From Halolactibacillus halophilus (GTDB lineage Bacteria > Bacillota > Bacilli > Bacillales > Amphibacillaceae), in contig NZ_FOXC01000008.1 of assembly GCF_900115605.1 (NCBI RefSeq), positions 16,547 to 80,546 of the forward strand: a stretch of DNA of 64,000 bases, written 5' to 3'. The notes below the pieces were generated by a model. That model did not search any database. It saw only the letters and a program-made list of their open reading frames with translations, and was not told where the DNA came from. This document shows positions 1-9,172 of the stretch, piece after piece (the first letter of the stretch is position 1; each line of letters begins with the position of its first letter). The translations under genes and the position numbers were made by a program.

Positions 1-1
1 G

Positions 2-64
2 TATAGTTTTGACACATTAAAAGAAGGGCTCGACCGATTAGAACAGTATTTATTACAACAATGA
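2..64 (+). CDS. C-terminal end of a CDS, possibly a PLP-dependent aminotransferase
   Basis: An open frame enters from the left edge and stops at TGA 62-64. Only 20 codons are visible, ending in LDRLEQYLLQQ. An LxRLExY ending is common at the C-terminus of class I/II aminotransferases, so that is the best guess. A strong hairpin follows directly, supporting a true gene end. The identity is inference from a very short piece. Confidence 0.4.
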   Translation, partial: YSFDTLKEGLDRLEQYLLQQ

Positions 65-70
65 CATAGA

Positions 71-115
71 CACGCCGTGCATTTTTCTTGATTGCACGGC
101 GTGTTTAGTGTTTTA
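71..115 (+). terminator. Rho-independent terminator
   Basis: An 11-bp perfect inverted repeat (CACGCCGTGCA at 71-81 with its complement at 93-103) is followed by a T-rich stretch. It closes the gene entering from the left edge. Confidence 0.75.
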
Positions 116-314
116 TCACTTTAAAATGCACCCTACATGTCTCAATCACTTTACGGCAAACAAGCACTCACTTTAAATATCAGTTAATTCGATCATGAAG
201 TCATTCTATTTAGTGGACAATTAACATAGGCAATATATTCAACCTGGTTTTTTTATGATATGATAAAAAAGGTACAATAAACGTGTCAATGAGAGCAGGA
301 AAGGGACTTTTAGC

Positions 315-836
315 ATGACAAAACCTCACTTCACAAAAAAACAACGCATTGTATTGAGCGTTTTGACGTTCTTTTTTATCGCGTTTTTTATTCATCTGTT
401 TATATTTAGAACAGCTATCGTCGATGGCCACAGTATGGCGCCAACCGTCAATGACAAACAAACGATTATGTATAATCGTCTCAGTTATTTATTCGACTCG
501 CCTCACCGGGGGGATGTTGTTGTTATTAAGCGTGATGAACAAACGTACATTAAACGCATCATTGGTCTACCGACTGAAACATTAAGTTATCAGGACCAAC
601 AGTTATATATAGATAATATTCCGTATCGCCAAACCTTTATGACAGATGAAAGAAGTTTTTGGACCCATAATATTAAACCTACTTATATTCCCGAACAGTA
701 TTATTATGTCATGGGCGATAATCGCCAAAATAGTCGCGATAGCCGTAATTCACTCGGCTTGATTTCAAAAGAAAACATCATTGGTCGAGCTGAAATTATT
801 ATTTATCCTTTTGACGAATGGCAAGTGATTTATTAA
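315..836 (+). CDS. lepB: Signal peptidase I
   Basis: Membrane-bound type I signal peptidase (173 aa) that removes signal peptides from exported preproteins on the outer face of the membrane. One N-terminal membrane segment (about residues 13-32) is followed by the catalytic serine box HSMAPT (S40) and the lysine box YIKRIIGLP (K80), which match the Ser/Lys dyad of the Sip family. The late conserved box MGDNRQNSRDSR lies near residues 133-144. The length fits single-TM Bacillus Sip proteins. ATG 315 is preceded by an AAAGGG-like site. It is followed after 16 bases by a zinc-ribbon membrane protein and a surface protease, so the three probably form an envelope cluster. Confidence 0.93.
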   Translation: MTKPHFTKKQRIVLSVLTFFFIAFFIHLFIFRTAIVDGHSMAPTVNDKQTIMYNRLSYLFDSPHRGDVVVIKRDEQTYIKRIIGLPTETLSYQDQQLYIDNIPYRQTFMTDERSFWTHNIKPTYIPEQYYYVMGDNRQNSRDSRNSLGLISKENIIGRAEIIIYPFDEWQVIY

Positions 837-852
837 TGAAAGAAGTGATGAT

Positions 853-2007
853 ATGGGTTATTGTCCTAAGTGTGGGGCAAACGTGCATGATGATGAATTA
901 TTTTGTGTCGCTTGTGGAACGAAGTTACCTACTGACAAACATTTACGATTTCAAGCTAAAAAAATGACCAAAACAATATGGCTGATGCCGTTAATTAGTT
1001 TCATCGTGATCAGCCTTGGCTTTATTGGCATCAAGTGGTTACATCAACAAAGAGGAAATGAAGCAACAGAAGTATTCGAACAAGCTACAACTGCTTTTTA
1101 TGACGAAGATTATGAGAAAAGTTTAGCTTTAACCGAGGAAGCAATGTTAATTTATCCTGCTTTTCAAGCAGCGGAAGATTTAAATAGATTGTTAACGTTA
1201 TATCTTCATGATCATAACATCGACGATACATTATCTTATCAGGAAAAATTAGAACAGCTCCACCAGTTGCAAATTACATTAGATGATTACTCGGGTGATG
1301 CGATTGATCGATTCATTATGGACATCAAACAAACACAAGAACAACTCCAACTCGAGCAAATTGATAGCCGTCTTACAGATGATTTGTCTATTCAAGACTT
1401 ACAAACATTGGTCTGGGAGATTGACGCCATTCATTCAACGGAAGCTTTATTGTTGAAACAACAATTACGCGAACGGCTGTCATCATCGATTGGTAGTTTC
1501 GCCAATAGTTACTTGGCTGACAATCGGTTCAATGATGCAATGGAACTCGTTGATAACGGTCTTTATTATCTACCAGAAGACCCGCGTCTATTAAGTTTAA
1601 AAGAAACTATTAATTTAGCACAAAATCAATTTGTGACGGCACTGGAAGAACGCATGCAAAAGGCGTATCAATCTTATGAAGAAGAAGTTGCCTTTAATCA
1701 ATCACAAGCTGTCGATGTGTCTGATGTGTCCTTAACAGAAACATCATCACAGCAATTGAAAGTAAAGGGGCTGGTGAAAAGTGAAGCGACGGTTCCTATT
1801 TACCACATTGAAGTGACCTTTGAATTGTTAGATGAGTCAAATGATGTCATCGATACTCGCACGACATTTGTCTACCCTGATGTCCTCTATCCATATGATG
1901 AAGGACAGTTAGATTATATCTATTTAGATGATGAATTTAATGATGAGGCTGTCGATGTAAAGATCACCCGTATCTCTTGGTTATTGAATGAGGAGGAATC
2001 ATCATGA
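853..2007 (+). CDS. Zinc-ribbon, single-TM membrane protein
   Basis: Protein of 384 aa with an N-terminal zinc ribbon (C4, C7, C18, C21), a short basic linker, one membrane segment (about 43-62), a helical region that looks like degenerate TPR repeats (about 75-265), and a beta-rich C-terminal domain (about 285-384). The ribbon should be cytoplasmic and the rest outside. Such zinc-ribbon/TM/extracytoplasmic proteins are widespread in Firmicutes, but no function can be assigned. Its TGA overlaps the ATG of the downstream protease by 4 bases, so the two are translationally coupled and probably act together. Confidence 0.7.
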   Translation: MGYCPKCGANVHDDELFCVACGTKLPTDKHLRFQAKKMTKTIWLMPLISFIVISLGFIGIKWLHQQRGNEATEVFEQATTAFYDEDYEKSLALTEEAMLIYPAFQAAEDLNRLLTLYLHDHNIDDTLSYQEKLEQLHQLQITLDDYSGDAIDRFIMDIKQTQEQLQLEQIDSRLTDDLSIQDLQTLVWEIDAIHSTEALLLKQQLRERLSSSIGSFANSYLADNRFNDAMELVDNGLYYLPEDPRLLSLKETINLAQNQFVTALEERMQKAYQSYEEEVAFNQSQAVDVSDVSLTETSSQQLKVKGLVKSEATVPIYHIEVTFELLDESNDVIDTRTTFVYPDVLYPYDEGQLDYIYLDDEFNDEAVDVKITRISWLLNEEESS

Positions 2008-3131
2008 CATTTTTTCAAAAACGCTTCTCGCTTCTTGTAACCATCACCCTTCTTTTTGCAGGTGCCGTTTTTTTATATCACACTTATCAACAAACCTTTG
2101 ATGAACCTCTTACGGCAGAACCTGTCGTCACGTATGAACCGACGAATAACCGCACCCAAACATTACAGCAAATCATTCATGAGGCACAGAAGAATGTTGT
2201 AAAAATATCCGTTGAAACACCGACATCGACAAGAGTAGGTTCGGGTTTTCTTTATAATAATCGCGGTGATATTATCACCAATGCGCACGTCATTGAAAAT
2301 GCTTCTGTTGTCGAGGTGACGTTGTCGACGACCGAAACCTATCCAGCTGCCATTGTAGGTATGAGTAAAGAAAAGGATATTGCGGTCATTCGGGTCCCAC
2401 AACTGATCAATCAGCGCCCTATGACGATTGATACAACCCAGTCCATTGATATTGGGACGGATATACTTGCGCTCGGAAGCCCACTCGGTTATCAAAATTC
2501 TGTGTCTGTTGGCATCATCTCTGGTACAAATCGTAGCTTTGATATTGATGGCTATTCCTATGATGAAGTATATCAAATCTCTTCAAATATCACGCATGGA
2601 AACAGTGGTGGCCCGCTGATTGATCAAACGACAGGAAAAGTTATTGGAATTAATTCAGCTGGTATAAGTGACACAGACATTGGTTTTAGTATTCCAATTA
2701 AAGATGTGATTGATGAGGTGACCGATTGGTCTGCGAACACATCAAATGACGCCCTTACCTTCCCATCAACGATTCATAATCAGTTAACATCCATTGATGA
2801 TTACAAAGAAGACAGTTATTATCTTGTCCAATATTTTATCGATAGTCTGGCGATTCACGATTATATTAATGCTTACGCCTTATTAGGGAGTGACTATCAA
2901 AGTAATCATAACTATACCGATTTTAGGGAACATTATATTTCTTTAAAAACGATTGATCTAATCGAGCAACAACAAGCGGCTGTGGAAGATGATCAGTGGG
3001 CATTCACTGTGTTAGTAGAAGAATTCCGGGCTGAACAAGAACCAGAAACAGACACGTATACCTTTAAAGTTGGACTTGAAAATGATCAGCTGAAAATTAT
3101 TGCGTACACAAATAATCATGATGAAGCTTAG
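2004..3131 (+). CDS. Membrane-anchored trypsin-like serine protease (HtrA-like, no PDZ)
   Basis: Protein of 375 aa with an N-terminal signal anchor (about 8-26) and a chymotrypsin-fold domain. Triad residues are visible: H95 in TNAHVIE, D125 in KEKDIAVI and S201 in GNSGGP. Members of S1C (DegP/HtrA) normally carry a PDZ domain after the protease. Here the last ~120 residues show no PDZ signature and may be another alpha/beta domain. It overlaps the zinc-ribbon gene by 4 bases. A role in envelope protein quality control or regulated proteolysis is inferred from family and context. The stop codon lies inside the 5' arm of a terminator hairpin. Confidence 0.85.
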   Translation: MTFFQKRFSLLVTITLLFAGAVFLYHTYQQTFDEPLTAEPVVTYEPTNNRTQTLQQIIHEAQKNVVKISVETPTSTRVGSGFLYNNRGDIITNAHVIENASVVEVTLSTTETYPAAIVGMSKEKDIAVIRVPQLINQRPMTIDTTQSIDIGTDILALGSPLGYQNSVSVGIISGTNRSFDIDGYSYDEVYQISSNITHGNSGGPLIDQTTGKVIGINSAGISDTDIGFSIPIKDVIDEVTDWSANTSNDALTFPSTIHNQLTSIDDYKEDSYYLVQYFIDSLAIHDYINAYALLGSDYQSNHNYTDFREHYISLKTIDLIEQQQAAVEDDQWAFTVLVEEFRAEQEPETDTYTFKVGLENDQLKIIAYTNNHDEA

Positions 3132-3160
3132 ATTCCTACCTGCTTTATCATGATTGTTTT
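3114..3160 (+). terminator. Terminator overlapping the protease stop codon
   Basis: A 14-bp arm AATCATGATGAAGC (3114-3127) pairs with GCTTTATCATGATT (3142-3155, one G-U) and is followed by GTTTT. The 5' arm includes the last codons of the protease gene, so the end of the lepB cluster is compact. Confidence 0.75.
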
Positions 3161-3243
3161 AAATATTTTAGATATGACCATTCATTTTTGATTCAATAAC
3201 CCTTATACTAAGAATAATCACAGATTGAATGGAGTGAACCTTA

Positions 3244-3981
3244 GTGCGATATCAAACTTTAATCTTTGCGATGGCAATGACGCTTATTTTCATTCTAGCT
3301 GGTTGTAGAGACAACTCACCTATCGTCGTTGAAGAACAAACGGAAACAATTGACCAAGAAGAAACAAGCCTCGTAGAAGAAACTGTAAAAGATGAAACAG
3401 TAGAAATCATTGAATTTCAATTAAAAGAAGAAATTGTGAAAATCAGCTTAGCCGATATCCCGATTATCGACCACTACTTAGCTCAGCACCAAAATAGAAC
3501 GCGTGCAATTGAACAGATGACTCTCGCTCCAATTGAACTAACAGATAAAACGTTATATATCTTAACCTTTGCAAAACAAGATACAACTGGGAGTTACTTA
3601 TTAATTAACACATCAGAACAAACATCAGTCTTAATAGCTGACCAAGTGACTTTAGAACGCTACGACTTATTGAATGAGGAAACGCTATTATTTAATTTTA
3701 GTGAGTCACATCGTGATGTTAATCTCAATCGCCACCAACTATTAGCTTACAATACAGATAAACTAGCAAGCCTGCCACTTGTAGTCACATCGGACAGCTT
3801 AAGCTTAACCCCCCTTAGTCTACAAACATTCACATGGCCCTTTATAGATGTTGTCATACATGACAATGAAACGATCCATTTAACACTACCAGCTATCATT
3901 GAACCAACAGATGAAGCGATCAACACCTGGGCCTCACTTGATGAAGCCCCTACGCAAATGGTTGACGTGACCATCGAATAA
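3244..3981 (+). CDS. Putative lipoprotein of unknown function
   Basis: Starts at GTG 3244 with a GGAGTG site about 10 bases upstream. The signal peptide ends in lipobox ILAGC, giving a lipidated C21. Mature residues 22-60 are very rich in Glu/Thr, like a flexible acidic spacer, followed by a ~180-residue domain I do not recognise. It sits between a terminator and the nfrA-like gene and is probably transcribed alone or with it (31-base gap). A surface role is implied by the lipobox. The function is unknown. Confidence 0.7.
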   Translation: MRYQTLIFAMAMTLIFILAGCRDNSPIVVEEQTETIDQEETSLVEETVKDETVEIIEFQLKEEIVKISLADIPIIDHYLAQHQNRTRAIEQMTLAPIELTDKTLYILTFAKQDTTGSYLLINTSEQTSVLIADQVTLERYDLLNEETLLFNFSESHRDVNLNRHQLLAYNTDKLASLPLVVTSDSLSLTPLSLQTFTWPFIDVVIHDNETIHLTLPAIIEPTDEAINTWASLDEAPTQMVDVTIE

Positions 3982-4012
3982 TTTCACATTAATATTTAAA
4001 GGAGACCCACTC

Positions 4013-4759
4013 ATGAACTCAATCATTGATACGATATTAAATCACCGCTCAATTAGAAAGTTTACCGAACAACCTCTAATAGCGGAACACTTAGACATGA
4101 TCATTGATGCCGCAAGAAGCAGCTCTACCTCAAGTTATTTAATGGCCTACACTATGATTGGGGTCACAGACCCAGAGAAAAAAGCTGCCTTAGCTTCGAT
4201 CTCTAATCAACCATATATTAAAGATAATGGCCACTTTGTCTTATTCTGTGGCGACTATCATCGTCATATGCTTAAAGCAAATGAACAGGAAAAAGTAACA
4301 ATGGCGTATAATGTACAGAGCACAGAATATTTTATGATTGCGACTGTCGATGCAACAATCGCTGCCCAAAATATGACCGTTGCGGCTGAATCTCTTGGTA
4401 TTGGCGCCTGTTATATCGGGAGTATTAAACGTGATCTTGATTTAGTAAGTGACTTGTTTGATTTACCTGAACATGTTGTACCGCTTTTCGGTTTAGCTTT
4501 GGGTTATCCTGATGAACAACAAGAAATTAAACCGAAGTTACCAAAAGAAGCGGTTTACTTTGAAAACACGTATAAAGACGACGTGGCGCATAAAGCCGCG
4601 CTCGAACAATTCGATAAAACAATTGAAACCTATTACCGCACCCGTACGACAAACAAGCGTGAAGATTCATGGACAAAACAAATGGTCAAAACACTGCATA
4701 ACCAGCGCAATGACCGTCTCACACCGTTTGTGAAAGAGAAAAAGTTTAACACGCGTTAG
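4013..4759 (+). CDS. nfrA: NADPH-dependent FMN/nitro reductase (NfrA/NfsA type)
   Basis: Cytoplasmic flavoprotein (248 aa) that reduces flavins, nitro compounds or quinones with NAD(P)H. The N-terminus ILNHRSIRKFTEQP is the classic FMN-phosphate-binding start of the nitroreductase fold, and GIGACYIGSIK carries the second conserved region. The basic C-terminal tail with KREDSW fits the NfsA/NfrA1 subgroup, whose members are ~245-250 aa. ATG 4013 is preceded by AAAGGAGA. In bacilli this class is linked to oxidative or disulfide stress. Substrate cannot be read from sequence. Confidence 0.88.
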   Translation: MNSIIDTILNHRSIRKFTEQPLIAEHLDMIIDAARSSSTSSYLMAYTMIGVTDPEKKAALASISNQPYIKDNGHFVLFCGDYHRHMLKANEQEKVTMAYNVQSTEYFMIATVDATIAAQNMTVAAESLGIGACYIGSIKRDLDLVSDLFDLPEHVVPLFGLALGYPDEQQEIKPKLPKEAVYFENTYKDDVAHKAALEQFDKTIETYYRTRTTNKREDSWTKQMVKTLHNQRNDRLTPFVKEKKFNTR

Positions 4760-4770
4760 TCTTATACTTA

Positions 4771-4815
4771 CACAACCAAGACATACTTATATTCCTGGTT
4801 GTGTTCTTATATTTC
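4771..4815 (+). terminator. Probable terminator after nfrA-like gene
   Basis: CACAACCAAG (4771-4780) pairs with CTGGTTGTG (4795-4803) around a 14-base loop, followed by a T-rich tract. The stem has one bulge, so strength is uncertain. Confidence 0.5.
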
Positions 4816-4949
4816 TCTCACTTAATTCTAAAGGGTGTCGCTTATTATCAAATTATAACAGCTAAAAACTTGACCCCTTTCTCTTCATTTAATGCCACTA
4901 AGCGCGTGATCGTTTCGATGAGTCATGACTCCATTATTATAAAACATAA

Positions 4950-4990
4950 ACAAGCATTAGGACATACGCCCAATGCTTGTTTTTCTCTTG
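4950..4990. terminator. Bidirectional terminator
   Basis: ACAAGCATT (4950-4958) pairs with AATGCTTGT (4972-4980). T-runs follow on both strands. On the minus strand it closes the MDR oxidoreductase gene ending at 5006. Confidence 0.6.
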
Positions 4991-5005
4991 TTTACTGTTA
5001 AACGT

Positions 5006-5992
5006 TCAATCATGATTAAACTTAAGAGCGATTTTACCGAGCTGTTTCGACTCTTTGATATAATTAAATGCCTCGTCGTATTCTGTATAATTGAAAATCG
5101 TATCAACAATTGGGTGAATACGCTTGTCTTCAATAAATGCTAACATGGCGCGTAATTCTTCTCGACTTCCCATCGTTGACCCAAGAATCGTTTGTTGATT
5201 ATAAAAGAACTGTCTCACGTTAAATGATACAACATCATCCGTGGTAGCACCAAAAGTAACCAACCGGCCACCCTTCTTTAAAACTGCTAATGATCGATCA
5301 AAGGTTTTTTGACCAATACTATCAATCACGCAATCAATCGTTTCATTTTGAAGCGCTTCTTCCCAATCATCATCAGTTAACAATGTCACATCCGCACCAA
5401 GTGCTTTTAAGTTCGCTAATTTATCTTTATCACGTGATGTCGTCAATACACGTGCGCCAATCGCTTTAGCAAAGGTAATGATATAAGTACTTACCCCGCT
5501 CGAACCACCAGGAATAAAGATCGTTTCATCTGATTTTAGTTGCCCTTTCGTAAAAACAGCCCGGTAAGCCGTAAGAGCGGACAGGGCTAATACGCTTGCT
5601 TCTACATTCGTTAAGTGTGCTGGTTTACGTTCAAAGTAGGTTTCATCTTGAATATAATAGTCACGGAATGTCCCGTGATGCGGATAGCCGACAATTTCTA
5701 ACGTATCTGGTGACGCAATGGTACAATCTTGCCAATGTAAACCTGGATTAACAATCACTGTCTCACCAATGTTAAATCGCGTTACCGCCTCTCCTACTCT
5801 TGTCACAATACCAACCCCGTCAGAACCAAGAGCAATCGGAGCTGTTTCATCCCCTCGCCTTAATCTGATCATTAAATCTCTCCGGTTCAGTCCAGCATAT
5901 AAAATCTTCACTTCAACTTCATGACCTGTTGGCGTGTTAGCTTCGATTTCCATCAACGTCGTTTCTTTATTTGCATCAACAATGGCTTTCAT
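5006..5992 (-). CDS. Zinc-type alcohol dehydrogenase / quinone oxidoreductase-like MDR protein
   Basis: Medium-chain dehydrogenase/reductase of 328 aa. The GroES-like N-terminal half (1-125) includes AGLNRRDLMIR, and the Rossmann half holds GGSSGVSTYIITFAKAIGA (about 155-175) for NADP binding. The N-terminal zinc-binding cysteine of true alcohol dehydrogenases is absent (NRRD instead of CHSD), which favours a zinc-free quinone oxidoreductase/enoyl reductase-like enzyme such as B. subtilis YogA. The substrate is unknown. It is divergent from a small GTG-start gene at 6109. Confidence 0.82.
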   Translation of the reverse strand: MKAIVDANKETTLMEIEANTPTGHEVEVKILYAGLNRRDLMIRLRRGDETAPIALGSDGVGIVTRVGEAVTRFNIGETVIVNPGLHWQDCTIASPDTLEIVGYPHHGTFRDYYIQDETYFERKPAHLTNVEASVLALSALTAYRAVFTKGQLKSDETIFIPGGSSGVSTYIITFAKAIGARVLTTSRDKDKLANLKALGADVTLLTDDDWEEALQNETIDCVIDSIGQKTFDRSLAVLKKGGRLVTFGATTDDVVSFNVRQFFYNQQTILGSTMGSREELRAMLAFIEDKRIHPIVDTIFNYTEYDEAFNYIKESKQLGKIALKFNHD

Positions 5993-6108
5993 ACTTGATC
6001 CCTTCCCCTTCTAGTTTATATTGGTTTGAACGTCCTATAACTCATTCAGACAAACCTTTTGCATTATCTGGCCATATCTTTCATACTAAAGATGTGGAGG
6101 TGAAAATA

Positions 6109-6387
6109 GTGACTCAAATATTAACAACGCATATGACAACACGACACATCATTGATAATCAAATCACGATTCAAAAACAACATGATACACTTGAATTAAC
6201 AGCGGAGGGCGTCTTATCATCCGAAAGTTTTTACCCTTATCAAAAAATCTTTGATGTCAGCTCACGGCGGATGACAGCGCATACCTTTGCTCTTTACATT
6301 CATGCAGATGAAGGTGTGAAAACGTTTCTAGCTGAACATGACCCTTCATCGTTCACTCAATCACTCAAGATGAAAATTAATCGCTAG
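6109..6387 (+). CDS. Small conserved-looking protein, GTG start
   Basis: The frame stays open upstream to 5971, but a near-ideal GGAGGTG site at 6097-6103 sits 5 bases before GTG 6109, and the upstream part overlaps the divergent MDR gene. I therefore call a 92-aa protein. It is mostly beta/polar, has no cysteines, signal or membrane segment, and shows no family I recognise. It is monocistronic and faces the convergent DUF6884-like gene. Confidence 0.55.
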   Translation: MTQILTTHMTTRHIIDNQITIQKQHDTLELTAEGVLSSESFYPYQKIFDVSSRRMTAHTFALYIHADEGVKTFLAEHDPSSFTQSLKMKINR

Positions 6388-6421
6388 ACTCAAGGTACTA
6401 TTTATATAGTAGAAACTCGTC

Positions 6422-6877
6422 TTAGTCTAATGGTGTTTTATTCTCGATGGCCCACTTTAAGCGTTGCTGCATCTCACCTATCCCCTTTGTACCAAGTAGC
6501 GGGAAGCGATCATCCGATGTAATACCTCCGATTGCCTCGATCACTCGTTGATGTTTTTTACCCGTTAGAATAATAGCACGGTCATATTGATCTAACCCTT
6601 GATGATATAGTTGTTGTTTTAACTGATGTAAGGAAATGACATCCGCCTCTTTCATTCCAAATGTGATATCATAATCTTCATTAATCATCTCATCTTTAGA
6701 ACAAAATCCGTGTTTACCTGACAAAATAACCCATTCATCTGCGAAAATTTCAGCATATTGACGCGTGAGACGGTGTAATGTACCGATGTAGACATCCTTC
6801 ACTTTCATCGGCCCTACATCTGGTGTTTGATTCCAAATTTTTCTCTTACCACATGGAAGAACCGCGAGAACTCGCAT
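6422..6877 (-). CDS. DUF6884-like protein
   Basis: Protein of 151 aa starting MRVLAVLPCGKRKIW. The CGKxKIW start, a central ILSGKHGF segment and a later AIILTGKKH segment match the small DUF6884 family, known from operons and phages but without established biochemistry. No signal peptide or membrane segment is visible. ATG 6877 has a GAGGGGT site upstream. Family assignment is from memory of the motif, hence moderate confidence. Function unknown. Confidence 0.6.
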   Translation of the reverse strand: MRVLAVLPCGKRKIWNQTPDVGPMKVKDVYIGTLHRLTRQYAEIFADEWVILSGKHGFCSKDEMINEDYDITFGMKEADVISLHQLKQQLYHQGLDQYDRAIILTGKKHQRVIEAIGGITSDDRFPLLGTKGIGEMQQRLKWAIENKTPLD

Positions 6878-6994
6878 GTTTCCTACCCCTCTTTTCTACA
6901 TAGTATCTGATTCTATTGTAACGAATTAAAAGATGATTGCAATATCCACCCGCCTATTTAACCGCTTACATATTAGATTATTTTCAAATGTGAT

Positions 6995-7009
6995 AAAAAT
7001 CAGAAAATT
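6995..7009 (+). promoter_or_regulatory. Candidate CodY box 1
   Basis: AAAAATCAGAAAATT matches the CodY consensus AATTTTCWGAAAATT with three mismatches. It lies upstream of the ilvD -35 element. Confidence 0.45.
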
Positions 7010-7022
7010 TTAATAAAACCTG

Positions 7023-7051
7023 TTGATTATTTTCTGAAATGATTGTATGAT
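7023..7051 (+). promoter_or_regulatory. ilvD promoter with CodY-like box 2 in the spacer
   Basis: -35 TTGATT at 7023-7028 and -10 TATGAT at 7046-7051 are separated by 17 bases. The spacer region carries TATTTTCTGAAATGA (7028-7042), a weaker CodY-type half-palindrome. A repressor bound there would occlude RNA polymerase. Confidence 0.6.
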
Positions 7052-7100
7052 TGCAAACAACATATAAAGTTTTTAATTTTTCAGTCAACAGTCGGTGGAA

Positions 7101-7115
7101 AATTTTCTGAATAAT
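7101..7115 (+). promoter_or_regulatory. Candidate CodY box 3, best match
   Basis: AATTTTCTGAATAAT differs from the CodY consensus at two positions. It lies in the ilvD leader about 45 bases before the start codon, where binding could act as a roadblock. Confidence 0.6.
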
Positions 7116-7156
7116 CATTTTTCATCAGGCGTGTGATGAAGTAAGGGGCGAAACAT

Positions 7157-8824
7157 ATGCGTAGTGACATGATCAAAAAAGGTTTAGATCGAGCTCCCCA
7201 TCGTAGTTTATTACATGCGACAGGGGTTAAAACAAAAGATTTAGGCAAACCCTTCATTGGCGTTTGCAACTCATATATTGATATTATTCCCGGCCATATG
7301 CATTTAAATAAATTTGCAGAAGTTGTAAAAGAAGCTATTAGAGAAGCTGGTGGTATTCCTTTCGAATTCAACACCATTGGTGTTGACGATGGGATTGCGA
7401 TGGGACACATTGGGATGCGTTATTCCCTGCCGAGTCGAGAAATTATTGCTGATTCAGCTGAAACAGTCATTAATGCTCACTGGTTTGACGGGGTCTTCTA
7501 CATCCCGAACTGTGACAAGATTACACCGGGTATGTTGATGGCAGCTGTTCGAACGAATGTACCAGCTGTTTTTGTCTCAGGTGGTCCAATGGAAGGTGGT
7601 GTCTCACCTACTGGTGATACGTTAACCTTAAGTTCAATGTTTGAAGGCGTTGGAGCTGTTCAATCAGGTAAGATGACAGAAGATGAACTGACAGAACTTG
7701 AAACACTCGCGTGTCCAACATGCGGTTCTTGTTCCGGTATGTTTACGGCCAACTCGATGAACTCATTGATGGAAATGCTTGGTTTAGCTCTTCCGGAAAA
7801 CGGCACGATCTTAGCCACATCACCCGAACGTCATCGCCTCATTAAAGATGCAGCGAAACACTTAATGAATCTTATTGAAAAAGATATAAAGCCCCGTGAC
7901 ATTGTTACAAAAGATGCGATTGATGATGCTTTTGCTTTAGATATGGCAATGGGTGGTTCAACCAATACTGTTTTACACACATTGGCGATTGCGCATGAAG
8001 CAGGTATTGATTACGATATTGAGCGGATCAATGAAGTAGCTAAACGCATTCCTTATTTAGCAAAAATTGCACCTGCATCAGATGTCACAATGCATGATGT
8101 CCACTTAGCTGGTGGTGTACCTGCCGTTATTAACGAACTTTGCAAGATCCCAGGTGCACTAAATAAAGACCGTATTACCGTGACTGGTAAATCGGTATAT
8201 GAAAACGTTAAAGACCATCCAATTAAGAATCCTAATGTGATTCGTCCATTGGATAATCCATATAGTTCAGTCGGTGGTTTATCAATCCTCTTTGGTAATA
8301 TTGCACCAAATGGTGCCGTCATTAAAGTAGGCGCGGTTGATCCATCAATCAAAGTCTTCAAAGGCCGAGCAGTCGTCTTTAACTCACAAGACGAAGCGCT
8401 TGAAGGTATCGCTGATGGCACCGTTGATAAAGGTGACGTTGTTGTCATTTTGTATGAAGGACCTAAAGGAGGTCCAGGGATGCCAGAAATGCTTGCGCCT
8501 ACGGCTGCGATTGCTGGACGAGAGCTCGGTAAGGATGTTGCCCTCATTACTGATGGCCGCTTCTCTGGAGCCTCTCGGGGTATCTCAATTGGACATATTT
8601 CACCTGAAGCACAAGAAGGTGGTCCGATTGGCTTAATTAAAACGGATGATACGATTATTATTGACTTACCAAATCGCACCATTAACCTTGACATTAGTGA
8701 GAAAGAATTAGCTGAGCGTCAGACTGCTTTTGAAATACCCGAACCAAAGATTACAACTGGATACTTAGCCAAATATGCAAAACTTGTCACCTCTGCTAAT
8801 ACTGGCGGTGTCATGAAAATATAA
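7157..8824 (+). CDS. ilvD: Dihydroxy-acid dehydratase
   Basis: Iron-sulfur enzyme (555 aa) that dehydrates 2,3-dihydroxy-3-methyl(iso)valerate to the 2-keto acids of valine, leucine and isoleucine synthesis. The IlvD/Edd hallmarks CDKITPGM and [17 protein letters not shown] provide cluster ligands, and GRFSGASRG lies near the C-terminus. Length is normal. ATG 7157 follows AAGGGGCG. It heads the branched-chain operon but lies before the T-box leader, so its own transcription should answer to the CodY-like boxes and not to tRNA charging. Confidence 0.97.
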   Translation: MRSDMIKKGLDRAPHRSLLHATGVKTKDLGKPFIGVCNSYIDIIPGHMHLNKFAEVVKEAIREAGGIPFEFNTIGVDDGIAMGHIGMRYSLPSREIIADSAETVINAHWFDGVFYIPNCDKITPGMLMAAVRTNVPAVFVSGGPMEGGVSPTGDTLTLSSMFEGVGAVQSGKMTEDELTELETLACPTCGSCSGMFTANSMNSLMEMLGLALPENGTILATSPERHRLIKDAAKHLMNLIEKDIKPRDIVTKDAIDDAFALDMAMGGSTNTVLHTLAIAHEAGIDYDIERINEVAKRIPYLAKIAPASDVTMHDVHLAGGVPAVINELCKIPGALNKDRITVTGKSVYENVKDHPIKNPNVIRPLDNPYSSVGGLSILFGNIAPNGAVIKVGAVDPSIKVFKGRAVVFNSQDEALEGIADGTVDKGDVVVILYEGPKGGPGMPEMLAPTAAIAGRELGKDVALITDGRFSGASRGISIGHISPEAQEGGPIGLIKTDDTIIIDLPNRTINLDISEKELAERQTAFEIPEPKITTGYLAKYAKLVTSANTGGVMKI

Positions 8825-8839
8825 CAAAGCGATGATTAG

Positions 8840-9132
8840 AAAAAAGAGTAAGTATAAGTATATTCACAGAGAGCCGGGGTTGCTGGAAGCCCGGAAATAT
8901 ACGCTAACTCGACATCCTCTAGGAGTGTTAAGTTGAAGTCTTTTTAGATAGTATACTTAACCGGGTCCACTCGATGGGACCCGTTATCAAAAGAGAGAAA
9001 CAGATGTTTCTCTCATGAGGTCAACACAGCTGTGTTGATAAATCAGGGTGGTACCGTGAAAAGTAAAGATCTTTTCTCCCTTGTAATTCTGCTAGTAGGT
9101 AGATTATGACGTGAGAAAAGGTCTTTTTTCTA
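8840..9132 (+). ncRNA. T-box leader, probably leucine-specific
   Basis: A tRNA-sensing leader sits between ilvD and ilvB. Visible parts are the AGAGAG turn followed by the distal hairpin CCGGGGTTGCTGGAAGCCCGG region (8871-8893), the T-box AGGGTGGTACCGTGA (9045-9059), and a terminator pairing GATCTTTTCTC (9068-9078) with GAGAAAAGGTC (9113-9123) plus a T-run. The likely specifier is CTC (Leu) at 8908-8910, by position after the stem and by the leu genes downstream. Uncharged tRNA-Leu would stabilise the antiterminator. The exact 5' end is uncertain. Confidence 0.92.
9068..9130 (+). terminator. T-box-controlled terminator
   Basis: A ~13-bp stem (9066-9078 with 9113-9125, one G-U pair) and T-run 9124-9129. 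The 5' arm follows the T-box sequence, so it competes with the antiterminator. Confidence 0.85.
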
Positions 9133-9172
9133 TACTTTAAATTATTTTCATTTTAGCTTAGGAGGTTATAAC

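Noticed and set aside
210..461. Minus-strand frame of 83 codons over the lepB start
   Set aside because: It lies antisense to the conserved N-terminus of signal peptidase and has no ribosome site.
4801..5001. Plus-strand frame of 66 codons
   Set aside because: It starts inside the nfrA terminator loop region, runs through a second terminator and has no ribosome site or recognisable protein pattern.
8053..8694. Long minus-strand frame (213 codons) within ilvD
   Set aside because: Shadow of the ilvD reading frame; the plus-strand protein is fully conserved in motif and length.
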